Source of the DNA: Alteromonadaceae bacterium
Lineage (GTDB): Bacteria; Pseudomonadota; Gammaproteobacteria; Enterobacterales; Alteromonadaceae
Direction of reading: 5' to 3'
Length of the DNA: 64,000 nucleotides
NCBI GenBank assembly: GCA_013216015.1
Contig: JABSOI010000011.1
Span: forward strand, 62,001 to 126,000
The translations under genes were made by a program, and so were the position numbers. The notes below the pieces were generated by a model. It was not told the DNA's origin. It made no database searches and saw nothing but the letters and a program-made list of their open reading frames with translations. Of this stretch, positions 50,280-59,836 are shown piece after piece; the stretch's first letter is position 1; the number at the start of each line of letters is the position of its first letter.

Positions 50280-51284
50280 CTAGTTTAGTGCAGAGCTAAG
50301 TTCTTTTTGTTTGCCAACTTCCAGCATTTGACGAGATTTTTTGATAATAGTATTGACACTTTCAGTCACTTTAAATTCATTTATACCGATAGATACAGTT
50401 AATTGTGGAAACTTGATACCCGATTTGTTACTGATAAAACGTAGTTTTTGTACACCTTGCTTAATTTTTTGGCCAATTTCTTCAGCAATACTTTGTTCGA
50501 CATCAGGTAGTAATATAATGAATTCATCCCCAGCAGAGCGTACAGGTAAACCACTGTTATCTACATAGCTACTGACTTTTTTTGCAATTTTTGTCAGTAA
50601 AACATTACTTACAACAGAGCCGAAGCGTTGATCAAATTGAGAAAATTCGTCGATATTAACAACAATAGCAGCAAGTTTTTTCTCTGGATCTTCACCTAAC
50701 CAAATATCTAAATGTTGAGACATTGCTTTGCGGTTATATAAATTGGTTAAAGGATCCAGATAGATTTCCTTTTTAACCTCTTCAAGTTCATTTTTTAGCG
50801 CTTTTGTTTGTTGTTGAGTATTTAACAACAGCCGTTGAAGTTTTTGCTGTTGGTGTTTAAATTTTACTGAAGACTGGCATAGGTCTGATATTGCCAGGGA
50901 TACTTTTTGTTTATCTTTTGATTGAATATGTCTGATATTTGCTTCGATAGATGAAATAAAACTATTGATTGTCTTGGTTGAATGCTGAGTATTGGTTTGT
51001 ACATTCGTCAATATCTCTTCCACATCATGAACAATATCATGGCGGAATTTGCTTTGTCCAAGTACAAATTGGCGATAGACTTCTTCAATGAAAAAATTAT
51101 CTAAGGATTTTCCTGAAATAATATGTTGTTCGATTGCGGTATTTAATTGGATATTTTTACCTATAATATAATCGTAACTAACCGCATAGTTTATAGGTGA
51201 TGCTGCTAATTGCCATATCTGTAATTGATTTACAGATAATGCCATTCTTTCATCAGCTTGTTTTATGGAATCATGGTACTTCAC
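50280..51284 (-). CDS. diguanylate cyclase (GGDEF) with N-terminal helical sensor
   Basis: A 334-residue protein from GTG 51284, preceded by TAGGAG at good spacing; the ATG at 51335 lies within a palindrome and has no ribosome site. Residues about 1-170 form a long helical region (no TM), like the N-terminal domain of DgcB-type enzymes. The GGDEF domain has LDPLTNLYNRKAM, VVNIDEFSQFDQRFG and the loop SAGDEFIILLP (AGDEF, a variant retained in active cyclases). The upstream GEMM riboswitch on the same strand indicates feedback by c-di-GMP. Confidence 0.88.
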   Translation of the reverse strand: MKYHDSIKQADERMALSVNQLQIWQLAASPINYAVSYDYIIGKNIQLNTAIEQHIISGKSLDNFFIEEVYRQFVLGQSKFRHDIVHDVEEILTNVQTNTQHSTKTINSFISSIEANIRHIQSKDKQKVSLAISDLCQSSVKFKHQQQKLQRLLLNTQQQTKALKNELEEVKKEIYLDPLTNLYNRKAMSQHLDIWLGEDPEKKLAAIVVNIDEFSQFDQRFGSVVSNVLLTKIAKKVSSYVDNSGLPVRSAGDEFIILLPDVEQSIAEEIGQKIKQGVQKLRFISNKSGIKFPQLTVSIGINEFKVTESVNTIIKKSRQMLEVGKQKELSSALN

Positions 51285-51308
51285 TGTTCCACTCCTACAT
51301 GTTAAAAC

Positions 51309-51336
51309 TTTGTTCATACCAATTGGTATGAACAAA
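51309..51336. repeat. 28-bp perfect palindrome in the cyclase 5' leader
   Basis: A fully self-complementary sequence (half-site TTTGTTCATACC followed by AATT and its complement) about 25 bp upstream of the GTG start and about 245 nt downstream of the riboswitch aptamer. It can fold into a 12-bp hairpin with an AATT loop, followed on the minus strand by GTTTTAAC. Candidate operator or part of the expression platform. Confidence 0.8.
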
Positions 51337-51579
51337 TAGACCTTGCTGTATTCTCTAGCATTATTGTGAAAAGTGCCACTTATAAATGTAAAATTAGAGT
51401 AAAAGTTTTACTTTTGTACAAAAAAGCTGCTTTAGCCCAAGTAAATAAATACAGGAAGCTTTTAGAACACAATTTAAGGTTATTGGTTTTAGGAATGGCA
51501 AAAAAAGGAAAAGCACGCAAAGTATACCAGAGAAACAAATAGTAGGCTGTTCAATAAAGACAAGCCCCCACTATATCTA

Positions 51580-51680
51580 AATTTGGCAGTCCCGCTATCG
51601 TAGGTTTCCCCCTTAGACCGGTAACTTTGCGTCTCTAGCTTTCACTAGGTTTGCCCTTGTCGAGCTTTAGCAGCTCTTAT
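51580..51680 (-). promoter_or_regulatory. cyclic-di-GMP-I (GEMM) riboswitch
   Basis: On the minus strand the sequence reads AAGGGCAAACC, a GAAA-tetraloop stem, then GACGCAAAG, TACCGGTCTAAG and a second arm ending TAGCGGGACTGCC. These are the conserved core, tetraloop and receptor elements of GEMM-I aptamers such as Vc2. It precedes the leftward diguanylate cyclase gene by about 300 nt. No other gene lies between on that strand, so feedback control of the cyclase by its own product is the simple reading. Confidence 0.85.
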
Positions 51681-51860
51681 ATGGAGTATAGAGAATCAGA
51701 TTCATTTGTAAACAAAAAAATCAATCTTTATAATCATTAAACTTGTAACGTATGATAATTCAAAGGCCTAACCAACTAAAATACATGATGTTTTTTATGA
51801 ACTTTTAAGTTACTTAAGTATAGTATTATAGGTAAATTGAAAATAGGGATATAACCAGAT

Positions 51861-53902
51861 ATGACATTGAAGAAATTAATGATGTTATTTATGAGGATTA
51901 TTGCCTGCTCGGTGCTTTTTTCTAATGTAGCGCTTGGTGATGAAGCTAACAGCGAACACTCAAAAAAATTGAGCAAATAAACCAATATTTTGCGTTGGAT
52001 AAAGCATCGCAACCCTACGAAGATGTGGTTGAGTTCTCCCGTGAGATTATTAAAAACAGGAAAAACTTTAATAATGATGCTATCGCTAAAGTATATATAT
52101 TGCTGGTAAATGTAGCGACAAACAAAGGGGATGTCGTCCGGGCATTTCAGTTTGCAACTGATGGTTTAGCGCTGCCAAGTATAGAGGGGACGACAAAACT
52201 TAATTTAATGCTGAAAGTGGCTGATGGTTACTATTATAAAGGTAAACATTATCGGGTGCTTGAAACAGCTAATCAAGCAATTGAGTTAGCAGAACAAACC
52301 TTAAATATTAAGTATCAATTAATCGCTTTTAGTTATCGTTCGATGGCTTTTGCATTGCTGGCTAAATACCAACAGGCAATTAATGATCTTTACCAGGTTG
52401 AAAGACTTATCAGTGACCATCAAGAATTATCCAATCATACTGAATTGCTCGATATATTGGCTGTTTCTCATTACTATTTAGGTGATTTTCAAACGGTTGT
52501 AGCTATTTATCAAAATATAATTAAAACTAAGTATGGGTTATCTCAGCTGCATAATATTGAAGATAGTTATTACAATTTAGCTAAAGCTTACCTTCAGTTG
52601 GGACAACTTGATGATGCATATAATGCTTTTTGGGAGGTTAAATAGTTAGCAGAAAGAAAATATGCCCCTATAAAAGGTGCATATGCGGACCTTGGTTTAG
52701 GTCAGGTTTTGTATCAGCAGCAAAATTTTCAAGCGGCATATGACACTTTAATAAAATTAGAAAAAGTATTTCAAGATCGAAATTTAACAAGGGTTTATAT
52801 AAGTGCCTTAATAACTTTAGTTAAGGCATCTTTGGCAATAGGGAAAGAACCAGTTGCTTATCAATTGTTAGTTAAAATTGAGTCGTTAGTCGAAAATGTT
52901 GAATTATCAAATGAGCAAATTGAATTATATTTGTTGCTGTCGTCAATGTATCAATCGCAAGGTAAATACGAAAAAGCAGTAAAAGTTTTAACTTTATATA
53001 CTCAACTAAATGAAAAATTTAATTATAGTAAAGAGCTAACCCCTTTTTTATTCGGCCCTACAAGGGATGCTAATGATAAAAGCAAGCAATTAGCGGCTAA
53101 GTTGGCAGAAAAAAGTGTTTTACATGCAACATTTTCTAATAAGTTAAACTTTCAGAGTAAATTATTAGTTTTCATGACATTGTTAGTTATTCTGCTTTTC
53201 CTTACATTAATTGGTTTGTTGTTAAAACAACGCGCTGAAAGATTAAGGCTTGCCTATAATGAAATTGAAAAGCCCGCTCATTTTCTGGCGAATCCAATTC
53301 AAACGAAACAGTTTTATCGCTTAACCTATAAAAAAGCCCGTAAATATGAATTTCCATTAGCTATACCCGTGGTCATTCAAAATGCGGGAATTTGAGGTGA
53401 ATTTGAAAGTTTATCTAAAAGGCGCTTGATTGAGCAATAGCGGGCTATTGGGATTGAAAGCAACGTAGTAGATAATCTTTTAAAACGCTTCAAAACCTGC
53501 ATTTTGAATGATTACGGGTATATAGGTTATTTATCGGTAAAAAACTGGCAAGAATTAACATTCCAATATAATTAAAATGCGGTAGATGACGTTGGAAAAA
53601 CAATCGCTATATTAGTGAATAAATTTGTTGGTGAATTTGATTATGCGGGTTTAATCAACGAGGGTGAGTATTTAATTTTGTGTCCGTATCAAACAAATCA
53701 GGACATCAAGACTAAATTTGAAAAAATATCAGAAGCGATTGAAACAATATCTTTTGCTAATTTAGGTGACTATTCATTAAAGATTAATTATTCCTTTGAT
53801 TCGCCAAACGTTCAGGATATTGATCCTTTTATATTTTTATCAAAATTAAGCGAAACGGTTAATCGAGATCAGAATAGTTTTAATCAAAGTAAATCGGATT
53901 AA
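51861..53902 (+). pseudogene. TPR-GGDEF signalling protein, multiply disrupted
   Basis: It opens at ATG 51861 with a signal peptide (MTLKKLMMLFMRIIACSVLF), then frameshifts at the A7 run 51962-51968; one added A restores the frame. TPR-like helical repeats follow (YYYKGKHYRVLETANQAIEL, YYNLAKAYLQLGQLDDAYNAF), then an in-frame TAG at 52643-52645, more TPR-like sequence, a TM helix (LLVFMTLLVILLFLTLIGLLL) and a decayed GGDEF-like domain. That domain is split by the element at 53364-53520 and has another stop at 53573. Removing the element plus one TA (159 bp) and adding one A gives 627 codons. No GGDEF loop is left. The family is periplasmic-TPR diguanylate cyclases. Confidence 0.85.
53364..53520 (+). 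mobile_element. TA-flanked palindromic miniature element (copy 2, MITE-like)
   Basis: 157 bp, starting TACCC and ending GGGTA, with TA duplicated at 53362-53363 and 53521-53522. The terminal inverted repeats share the TTCAAAATGC core with copy 1 at 9072-9230, in the reverse orientation. The interior contains its own inverted segment (GCAATAGC/GCTATTG) and differs from copy 1. Inside the TPR-GGDEF pseudogene its removal with one TA joins LAI to GYLSVKNW in frame. Confidence 0.85.
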
Positions 53903-53984
53903 ACTAAAGCAGATTAAACTAAAGCAGGTTAAACTAAAGCAGGTTAAACTAAAGCAGGTTAAACTAAAGCAGGTTAAACTAAAC
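53901..53984 (+). repeat. 15-bp tandem repeat array after the TPR-GGDEF pseudogene
   Basis: Five full units of AAACTAAAGCAGGTT (first unit with one change) and a partial sixth, starting in the stop codon of the pseudogene. There are no spacers and no coding use. Confidence 0.93.
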
Positions 53985-54027
53985 AAACCAGAATGAAAAT
54001 ATAGTTTAAACAAAATGTTAAAGGGTA

Positions 54028-54279
54028 TTATCTAACGGTAATTTGAGGAGACATATTTATTTCGCCCTCGTCCGTAATTGTTGCAGGATTTCCATTACAT
54101 AATAAAATAGCCGTATTACCGTTGGCAGAATTGCGCACAAATGCTAAATCGTATCCGAATTGATTCAAACTATTAGTCGAAAATTTCTGCTCAGATGAAA
54201 GCTTATTCCATAAAACAGATTGATCAGGAGTATAATGCCTCCTTTCTAATAACACTTCTTTCATTGATGTTGCTTGCAT
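54028..54279 (-). CDS. small hypothetical protein
   Basis: An 83-residue hydrophilic protein without signal peptide or TM helix; a later ATG gives MKEVLLERRHYTPDQ. The C-terminal part (FGYDLAFVRNSANGNTAILLCNGNPATITDEGEINM) looks like a short beta-rich domain. I do not recognise it. It is leftward, between the broken signalling gene and tesB, with its own intergenic space; it may be a real small gene. Confidence 0.5.
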   Translation of the reverse strand: MQATSMKEVLLERRHYTPDQSVLWNKLSSEQKFSTNSLNQFGYDLAFVRNSANGNTAILLCNGNPATITDEGEINMSPQITVR

Positions 54280-54457
54280 TTACAACCTCGGTAGTCAATT
54301 AAGTAAAAAGTTCAGATATTGGCCTACACTTTAGTCCACATTGAGCGTTAATTCAACAGTTAGATCATTGACGTTAATAGTTTTTCGTATATATCATACT
54401 GATATTATACCCAAGTAGTTTATACTGTTGTTATGATTTTGTACGTGGGTGCTGAAT

Positions 54458-55321
54458 ATGAGTCAGGTATTAAACGATTTATCTGCATTGCTTAAATTAG
54501 AAGTTATCGACAAAGGGATTTATCGGGGACAAAGTCAAGATTTAGGATTACCGCAACTTTTTGGTGGGCAGGTTATGGGGCAGGCATTATCTGCGGCTCA
54601 GGAAACTGTTGATTCCAATCTTAATGTCCATTCACTGCATTCTTATTTTTTACGCCCAGGGGATGCAAAAAAGCCTGTGGTTTATGACGTTGAAAATATA
54701 AGAGATGGTCGAAGTTTTAGTACTCGTCGAGTTAAGGCGATACAAGACGGAAAAGCTATATATTATATGACCGCATCGTTTCAAATCAGTGAACAGGGGT
54801 TTGAGCATCAGGATTTAATGCCCAAAGTTCCTTCGCCGGAAGAAATACAGTCTTACAGTGATTTTATCTTTTCTCATCAAGACTATATCCCTGATCATTT
54901 AAAAGAAACATTCTTAGCTGAAAAACCAGTGGAAATTCGCCCCGTTGAACAATATAACTGGATCACACCACAAAAAATGCCGTCGGTTTGCCATATGTGG
55001 TTAAAAGCAAATGGTGATTTACCCGATGACTTGCGAATACATACCTACATGTTGGCTTATATATCAGATGCTCATTTTTTACCAACATCATTGATGGTAC
55101 ATGGTAAAAGTCATTGGGGTCCGGACATACAAATTGCGACTATTGACCATGCAATGTGGTTTCATCGTCCCTTTCGACTTGATGACTGGTTACTTTACGC
55201 AACAGAAAGCCCATCAGCGAGTGGCGGACGCGGTTTAGTACGAGGAAAAATATTTAACCGACAAGGTGAACTTGTTGCTTCTACTATTCAAGAAGGTCTT
55301 ATTCGTCAGCGTTCTATTTAA
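54458..55321 (+). CDS. tesB: acyl-CoA thioesterase II
   Basis: A 287-residue double-hotdog thioesterase from ATG 54458 (MSQVLNDLSALLKLE, the normal TesB start; a GTG three codons upstream is rejected). Motifs are GGQVMGQALSAAQ, HSLHSYFLRPGD, RDGRSFSTRRVKAIQ, the catalytic Asp in AYISDAHFLP, and IDHAMWFHRPFRLDDWLLY. It hydrolyses medium/long-chain acyl-CoA. Convergent with the channel gene; stops overlap by 4 bp. Confidence 0.95.
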   Translation: MSQVLNDLSALLKLEVIDKGIYRGQSQDLGLPQLFGGQVMGQALSAAQETVDSNLNVHSLHSYFLRPGDAKKPVVYDVENIRDGRSFSTRRVKAIQDGKAIYYMTASFQISEQGFEHQDLMPKVPSPEEIQSYSDFIFSHQDYIPDHLKETFLAEKPVEIRPVEQYNWITPQKMPSVCHMWLKANGDLPDDLRIHTYMLAYISDAHFLPTSLMVHGKSHWGPDIQIATIDHAMWFHRPFRLDDWLLYATESPSASGGRGLVRGKIFNRQGELVASTIQEGLIRQRSI

Positions 55322-56556
55322 TTTTTCCAATCATGGCCTGAGGGGTGTTGGAAAATTCGGATGTCAAAATATGAAGCCATTGCAAATAAATGATCAAATA
55401 TATCTGCTTGAATGGTTTCGTAGTTGACCCAGTCCTGATCATTACTAAAAAAGTATAACTCTAATGGTAATCCCGTGGGGGTTGCTGAAAGCTGGCGAAC
55501 CATACAGGTCATCTGATGATGTACGTTTTTATTTTGTTTTAAATAAGCGTCAATATAGGCACGAAAAGTTCCTATATTGGTTAACTGGCGAGTGTTGATA
55601 TTATCAGGAGTGGTTTCCCCCTGATTTTGACAAGACAGCGAGATCTCCTGCTGTTTATCACTGAGATATTTTTGTAATAATTTTATTTTATTCAGTTGAT
55701 TGATTTTATCCTGATCGTAGAAGCAAATGCAGCCGATATCAATAATGATAGTTCGTTTAATTCGACGCCCTCCTGAATTATACATATCGCGCCAATTTTT
55801 AAATGATCCACTGACCAACGCATAGGTAGGTACAGTGGTAACGGTACGATCAAAATTACGTATTTTCACCATGCTTAACCCTATTTCCAACACATCACCG
55901 TCGGCACCATATTGAGGTAATTCTATCCAATCCCCTGGAGCAACCATGCGATTAACAGAGATTTGAATGCTGGCAACTAAACCTTTAATCGTATCTTGAA
56001 AAATTAGTAGTAACACAGCAGTTAATGCACCAAGACCACTGAGTAAGTAGATAGGTGATTTTTCTAGAATAAAGGAAATTGCAAGAATGGTTGCGACTAA
56101 ATATATCGCTAATTTTAATATCTCAATTGTTGAGTTCAGGGGAAGATATCGTTCTTTTGCCTTTTCCTTGTACACACTTTTACTGACATTAAGTATTGCA
56201 CTAATACAATGAGCAACCTGAAAGCTAATGGCCACTTTAGCAAGTATTAATAGTAAGCCAGTAAAAATATGGTCGGAGGGTAAAAGTAGTGGTGTTAAAA
56301 ACAACAGAAAAAGAAAGGGTATTAACAGCGTTATCCGAGAAAACACTTGATGTTCGAGTAATAAATCGTCCCATTGATTTTTAGAATTTTGAATCACTTG
56401 TTTGATGGTAACCAAAGCTTTGTGTCTTACAAGGTAATAGCTAATTCCTGAAATAAGGAAAATAATACTGCTGCTGATCAGTATACTTGTAAGCGATAAT
56501 AAATTTATTGCTACACCTTGGTTTGACAACCATTGCTTGATTAATTCGTACATCAA
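55318..56556 (-). CDS. MscS-type mechanosensitive channel (YbdG-like)
   Basis: A 412-residue membrane protein: about five N-terminal TM helices, the pore helix and MscS beta domain (DTIKGLVASIQISVNRMVAPGDWIELP, GDVLEIGLSMVKIRNFDRTVTTVPTYALVSGSFKNWRDMYNSGGRRIKR), and a C-terminal alpha/beta domain. The GRRIKR and RDMYNSGG segments match the YbdG/MscM group. It would release solutes on hypo-osmotic shock. Confidence 0.88.
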   Translation of the reverse strand: MMYELIKQWLSNQGVAINLLSLTSILISSSIIFLISGISYYLVRHKALVTIKQVIQNSKNQWDDLLLEHQVFSRITLLIPFLFLLFLTPLLLPSDHIFTGLLLILAKVAISFQVAHCISAILNVSKSVYKEKAKERYLPLNSTIEILKLAIYLVATILAISFILEKSPIYLLSGLGALTAVLLLIFQDTIKGLVASIQISVNRMVAPGDWIELPQYGADGDVLEIGLSMVKIRNFDRTVTTVPTYALVSGSFKNWRDMYNSGGRRIKRTIIIDIGCICFYDQDKINQLNKIKLLQKYLSDKQQEISLSCQNQGETTPDNINTRQLTNIGTFRAYIDAYLKQNKNVHHQMTCMVRQLSATPTGLPLELYFFSNDQDWVNYETIQADIFDHLFAMASYFDIRIFQHPSGHDWKN

Positions 56557-56870
56557 AATTCCTTACTAGTTTAAAGGATTAAACTTATGTCAGTAAATGA
56601 GAGCTTAATTGTGATATTTCAACATAAAATTGTGGTTTGGTGGAGTATTTTGAGAAAAAAAGTGTATCCTATTTAGTCCAGTAATTAAAACCATTTAAAG
56701 AAGATTAATTCATTAATTAAAATGGACCCTATACTGATAGGTATTATACCTTATGAGAAAAGTAGATCACTAAAGATAGCATTTTTAAGGCATGAACAAT
56801 CCTGCATTTCCAACAAGTAATTTGGGTATAGTTTGGGTATAGATGGGCATAAGCGAAAATTGGAGGATAA
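56557..56870. other. 314-bp divergent intergenic region upstream of proB
   Basis: No coding sequence is seen. It contains a direct repeat of TTTGGGTATAG (two adjacent copies near 56821-56842) about 30 bp before proB, close to where a proB promoter would be. Confidence 0.5.
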
Positions 56871-57974
56871 ATGAATTTTAAACGAGCAGTAATAAAAGTT
56901 GGTAGTGCTTTGGTCTCGCCAGATGGCAAAGGTTGCAGTGGCAAATATTTATTATCCATAGCGCGTTTTATTACTGAGTGCCGTCAAGAAGGAAGAGAGA
57001 TCATATTAGTTTCTTCCGGCAGTGTTGCTGCGGGACGTAATTTAATCCAACACGGCTCACCTATTCCCTCTATTTCAGCTAAACAAGCAATGGCATCGGT
57101 TGGGCAAATGCAAATGATGGCAAACTGGCAACGCTTTTTTGATGTGCCTTGTAGCCAGTTATTAGTTACTCATGGAGATTTAAAAGATCGTCAGCGTTAC
57201 ATTAATATTAAAAATACGCTGCGTACTCTGTTAGCCAACGATATTATTCCTATTGTTAATGAAAATGATACGGTTGCGATTGATGAACTCAAGGTTGGTG
57301 ATAATGATAACCTTGCGGCATTAGTTGCTTTAGTCAGTGAAGCCGACAGCTTGTTTATATTAAGTGATGTTGATGGTGTTTTTAATAAAGATCCTCGAAG
57401 TAACCCTGATGCCGTCATGTTCTCTGAAATTGAACACATTACTGATGAAATTTATCAAATGGCTGGCGGCACGACCAATCATCTGGCAACAGGTGGCATG
57501 CTGACAAAAATACAAGCCGCAGAAAAAGCCGTTGATAATGGCATTAATACCTACATTGTAAATGGAAGTCGCAGTGAGGTATTTGATAGTATTTTAAGAA
57601 AAGAGAATCCCGGCACACATTTTATTGCAAGAAATGCAGCGGATAAGGCGAAAAAATATTGGCTTAAACATACATTAAAAAGCAACGGTCAATTATTTTT
57701 GGATGCCGGTGCAGTTAATGCTGTGGTAAATAAGGGCGCATCGTTACTGCCTTCAGGTATTGTGGCACTAGCAGGAAAATTCAATGCTGGCGATTCCATC
57801 GACCTGGTTAATGCAGATAACCAGCAAATTGTCGCTAAAGGAATTTGTCAATATAACCATCGTGATCTACTTAAAATCCAAGGGCAGAAAAGTAACGAGA
57901 TACAAACAATTTTAGGTTTCTGCCTGAGTAAAGTTATTGTACATCGAGATGATATGGTCGTGCTGGTCAAATAA
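56871..57974 (+). CDS. proB: glutamate 5-kinase
   Basis: A 367-residue kinase making gamma-glutamyl phosphate, the first step of proline synthesis. The amino-acid kinase domain has VIKVGSALVSPDGKG, VSSGSVAAGRN, NENDTVAIDELKVGDNDNLAALVA and GTTNHLATGGMLTKIQAAEKA; a C-terminal PUA domain (about 275-360) is present (LPSGIVALAGKFNAGDSIDL). GGAGGA lies before the ATG. proA, usually next, is not here. Confidence 0.95.
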   Translation: MNFKRAVIKVGSALVSPDGKGCSGKYLLSIARFITECRQEGREIILVSSGSVAAGRNLIQHGSPIPSISAKQAMASVGQMQMMANWQRFFDVPCSQLLVTHGDLKDRQRYINIKNTLRTLLANDIIPIVNENDTVAIDELKVGDNDNLAALVALVSEADSLFILSDVDGVFNKDPRSNPDAVMFSEIEHITDEIYQMAGGTTNHLATGGMLTKIQAAEKAVDNGINTYIVNGSRSEVFDSILRKENPGTHFIARNAADKAKKYWLKHTLKSNGQLFLDAGAVNAVVNKGASLLPSGIVALAGKFNAGDSIDLVNADNQQIVAKGICQYNHRDLLKIQGQKSNEIQTILGFCLSKVIVHRDDMVVLVK

Positions 57975-58002
57975 ATGTTTATGTGAAATAAGCGGGATAA
58001 AA

Positions 58003-58035
58003 GAAAAAAGCGGCACAAGAATTAACGTGTGCCGC
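58003..58035 (-). terminator. rho-independent terminator of ilvC
   Basis: On the minus strand, GCGGCACA and TGTGCCGC (58010-58017 and 58028-58035 on the plus strand) form an 8-bp stem followed by TTTTTTCTTTT, about 60 nt after the ilvC stop. Confidence 0.88.
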
Positions 58036-58093
58036 AAGTAATAGAGCAATAGTGCTTAACTTTTAACAAAGGTTAAAGCTGGGGATCCCAATA

Positions 58094-59578
58094 TTAAGAA
58101 TTGGTTTCAAGAATACGTTTCATATCTGTCATATAACCACGCAATTCTTTACCAACAACTTCCACACCATGGCTGCGGATGGCTTCATTAACTTCAATTA
58201 AACGTACATTATCAACAGCATTTGATGTTTCTTTGAAACCTTCACCCAATTCTTCAGGGCTTAATTTGCTAACAAAATCGGTAAGTAAAGGTACTGCGGC
58301 ATGAGTAAATAAGTAGTTTCCGTATTCTGCGGTATCAGAAATAACTACGTTCATTTCATATAATTTATTACGGGCAATACAGTTAGCAATTAATGGTGTT
58401 TCGTGTAATGACTCGTAGTAGGCTGATTCATCAATAATACCCGCAGCAACCATGGCTTCAAATGCTAATTCAACACCTGCTTTGATCATCGCAACAACGA
58501 AAATGCCTTTATCGTAATATTCCTGCTCGGTAATTTCGGTATCACAATCAGCTGCTTGCTCAAAAGTTGAATCAGCTGTTTCAGCGCGCCATTTTAATAA
58601 GTTTACATCATCATTTTTCCAGTCTTGCATCATAGTTTCAGAGAAACGACCTTCAATAATATCATCCATATGTTTTTCAAATAGTGGACGTAAAATTATT
58701 TTTAACTCTTCTGACATATCAAACGTTTTAATTTTTGCAGGGTTTGACAGGCGATCCATCATGTTGGTGATACCGCCGTGTTTCAGGCCTTCAGTAGTGG
58801 TTTCTAAACCATACTGTAATAACTTACGTGCATAAGCTGCGTCCATACCGTTGGCAATAAGTTGTTGATGACCTAATACTGCGGCAGTTTGCAACATGCC
58901 ACAAAGAATGGTTTGCTCACCCATTAAATCAGATTTTACTTCTGCAATGAATGATGATTCAAGTACACCAGCGCGATCGCCACCTGTAGCCGAAGCGTAA
59001 GCTTTTGCAATAGCTAAACCGTTACCTTGAGGATCATTTTCAGGGTGAACAGCAATTAGGGTAGGTACACCAAAACCACGTTTATATTCTTCACGCACTT
59101 CGGTACCCGGACACTTAGGAGCAACCATTACTACAGTGATATCTGAACGAATTTGCATGCCTTCTTCAACAATATTAAAGCCATGAGAATAAGACAGAGT
59201 TGCACCTTGTTTCATTAATGGCATTACTGCTGTTACTGCAGAAGTATGTTGTTTATCAGGTGTCAGGTTTAATACTAAATCAGCTTGAGGGATTAGTTCC
59301 TGGTAGTTGCCTACCGTAAAGCCGTTTTCTGTCGCCCATTGCCAAGACTGACGTTGTTCAGCAATAGCCGCGTCACGTAAAGCGTAAGAAATGTTTAATC
59401 CTGAATCACGCATGTTTAAACCTTGGTTTAAACCTTGTGAACCACAACCGACAATAACGATATTCCAATCCTTTATAAAATTACAACCATCACTGAATTC
59501 AGCTCGTTTCATAAAACGGCACTTGCCTAATTGTGATAATTTTTCGCGTAAGCTTAAGGTATTGAAATAGTTGGCCAT
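58094..59578 (-). CDS. ilvC: ketol-acid reductoisomerase (class II)
   Basis: A 494-residue enzyme from ATG 59576-59578 ([14 protein letters not shown], with GGAGAAC before it); the longer open frame to 59674 adds 32 residues with no homology. The NADPH-binding loop is [19 protein letters not shown], then [17 protein letters not shown], the metal-binding Asp/Glu region [15 protein letters not shown], and a duplicated C-terminal knotted domain typical of the class II (about 490-residue) form. Second step of isoleucine/valine synthesis. Divergent from its activator ilvY. Confidence 0.96.
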   Translation of the reverse strand: MANYFNTLSLREKLSQLGKCRFMKRAEFSDGCNFIKDWNIVIVGCGSQGLNQGLNMRDSGLNISYALRDAAIAEQRQSWQWATENGFTVGNYQELIPQADLVLNLTPDKQHTSAVTAVMPLMKQGATLSYSHGFNIVEEGMQIRSDITVVMVAPKCPGTEVREEYKRGFGVPTLIAVHPENDPQGNGLAIAKAYASATGGDRAGVLESSFIAEVKSDLMGEQTILCGMLQTAAVLGHQQLIANGMDAAYARKLLQYGLETTTEGLKHGGITNMMDRLSNPAKIKTFDMSEELKIILRPLFEKHMDDIIEGRFSETMMQDWKNDDVNLLKWRAETADSTFEQAADCDTEITEQEYYDKGIFVVAMIKAGVELAFEAMVAAGIIDESAYYESLHETPLIANCIARNKLYEMNVVISDTAEYGNYLFTHAAVPLLTDFVSKLSPEELGEGFKETSNAVDNVRLIEVNEAIRSHGVEVVGKELRGYMTDMKRILETNS

Positions 59579-59836
59579 GGTGTTCTCCCGAGACTTGATA
59601 TAAGTCGAATTTAATAAAGTGGTAAATTTTAGTAGCAAAAATATGTTTGCAAAATTTAACGATAAAACAATCATAGTCTAATATTCACGTTGCTGAAAAT
59701 GATATATTTGCACTGTTACGTTGCGTAATATGCAATAATAAAAAATAATGTGAGCAGACAATATGATTTCTAACCTAAATAACTACTTTTTTTCACAGTC
59801 ATTAACATAGGCGAAGAGGTAAGAAGAGGTAATAGT

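Noticed and set aside
53901-53984. Possible CRISPR array
   Set aside because: 15-bp units without spacers; simple tandem repeat.
59579-59674. Upstream extension of ilvC
   Set aside because: No homology; ATG 59578 has a strong ribosome site and the conserved MANYFNTL start.
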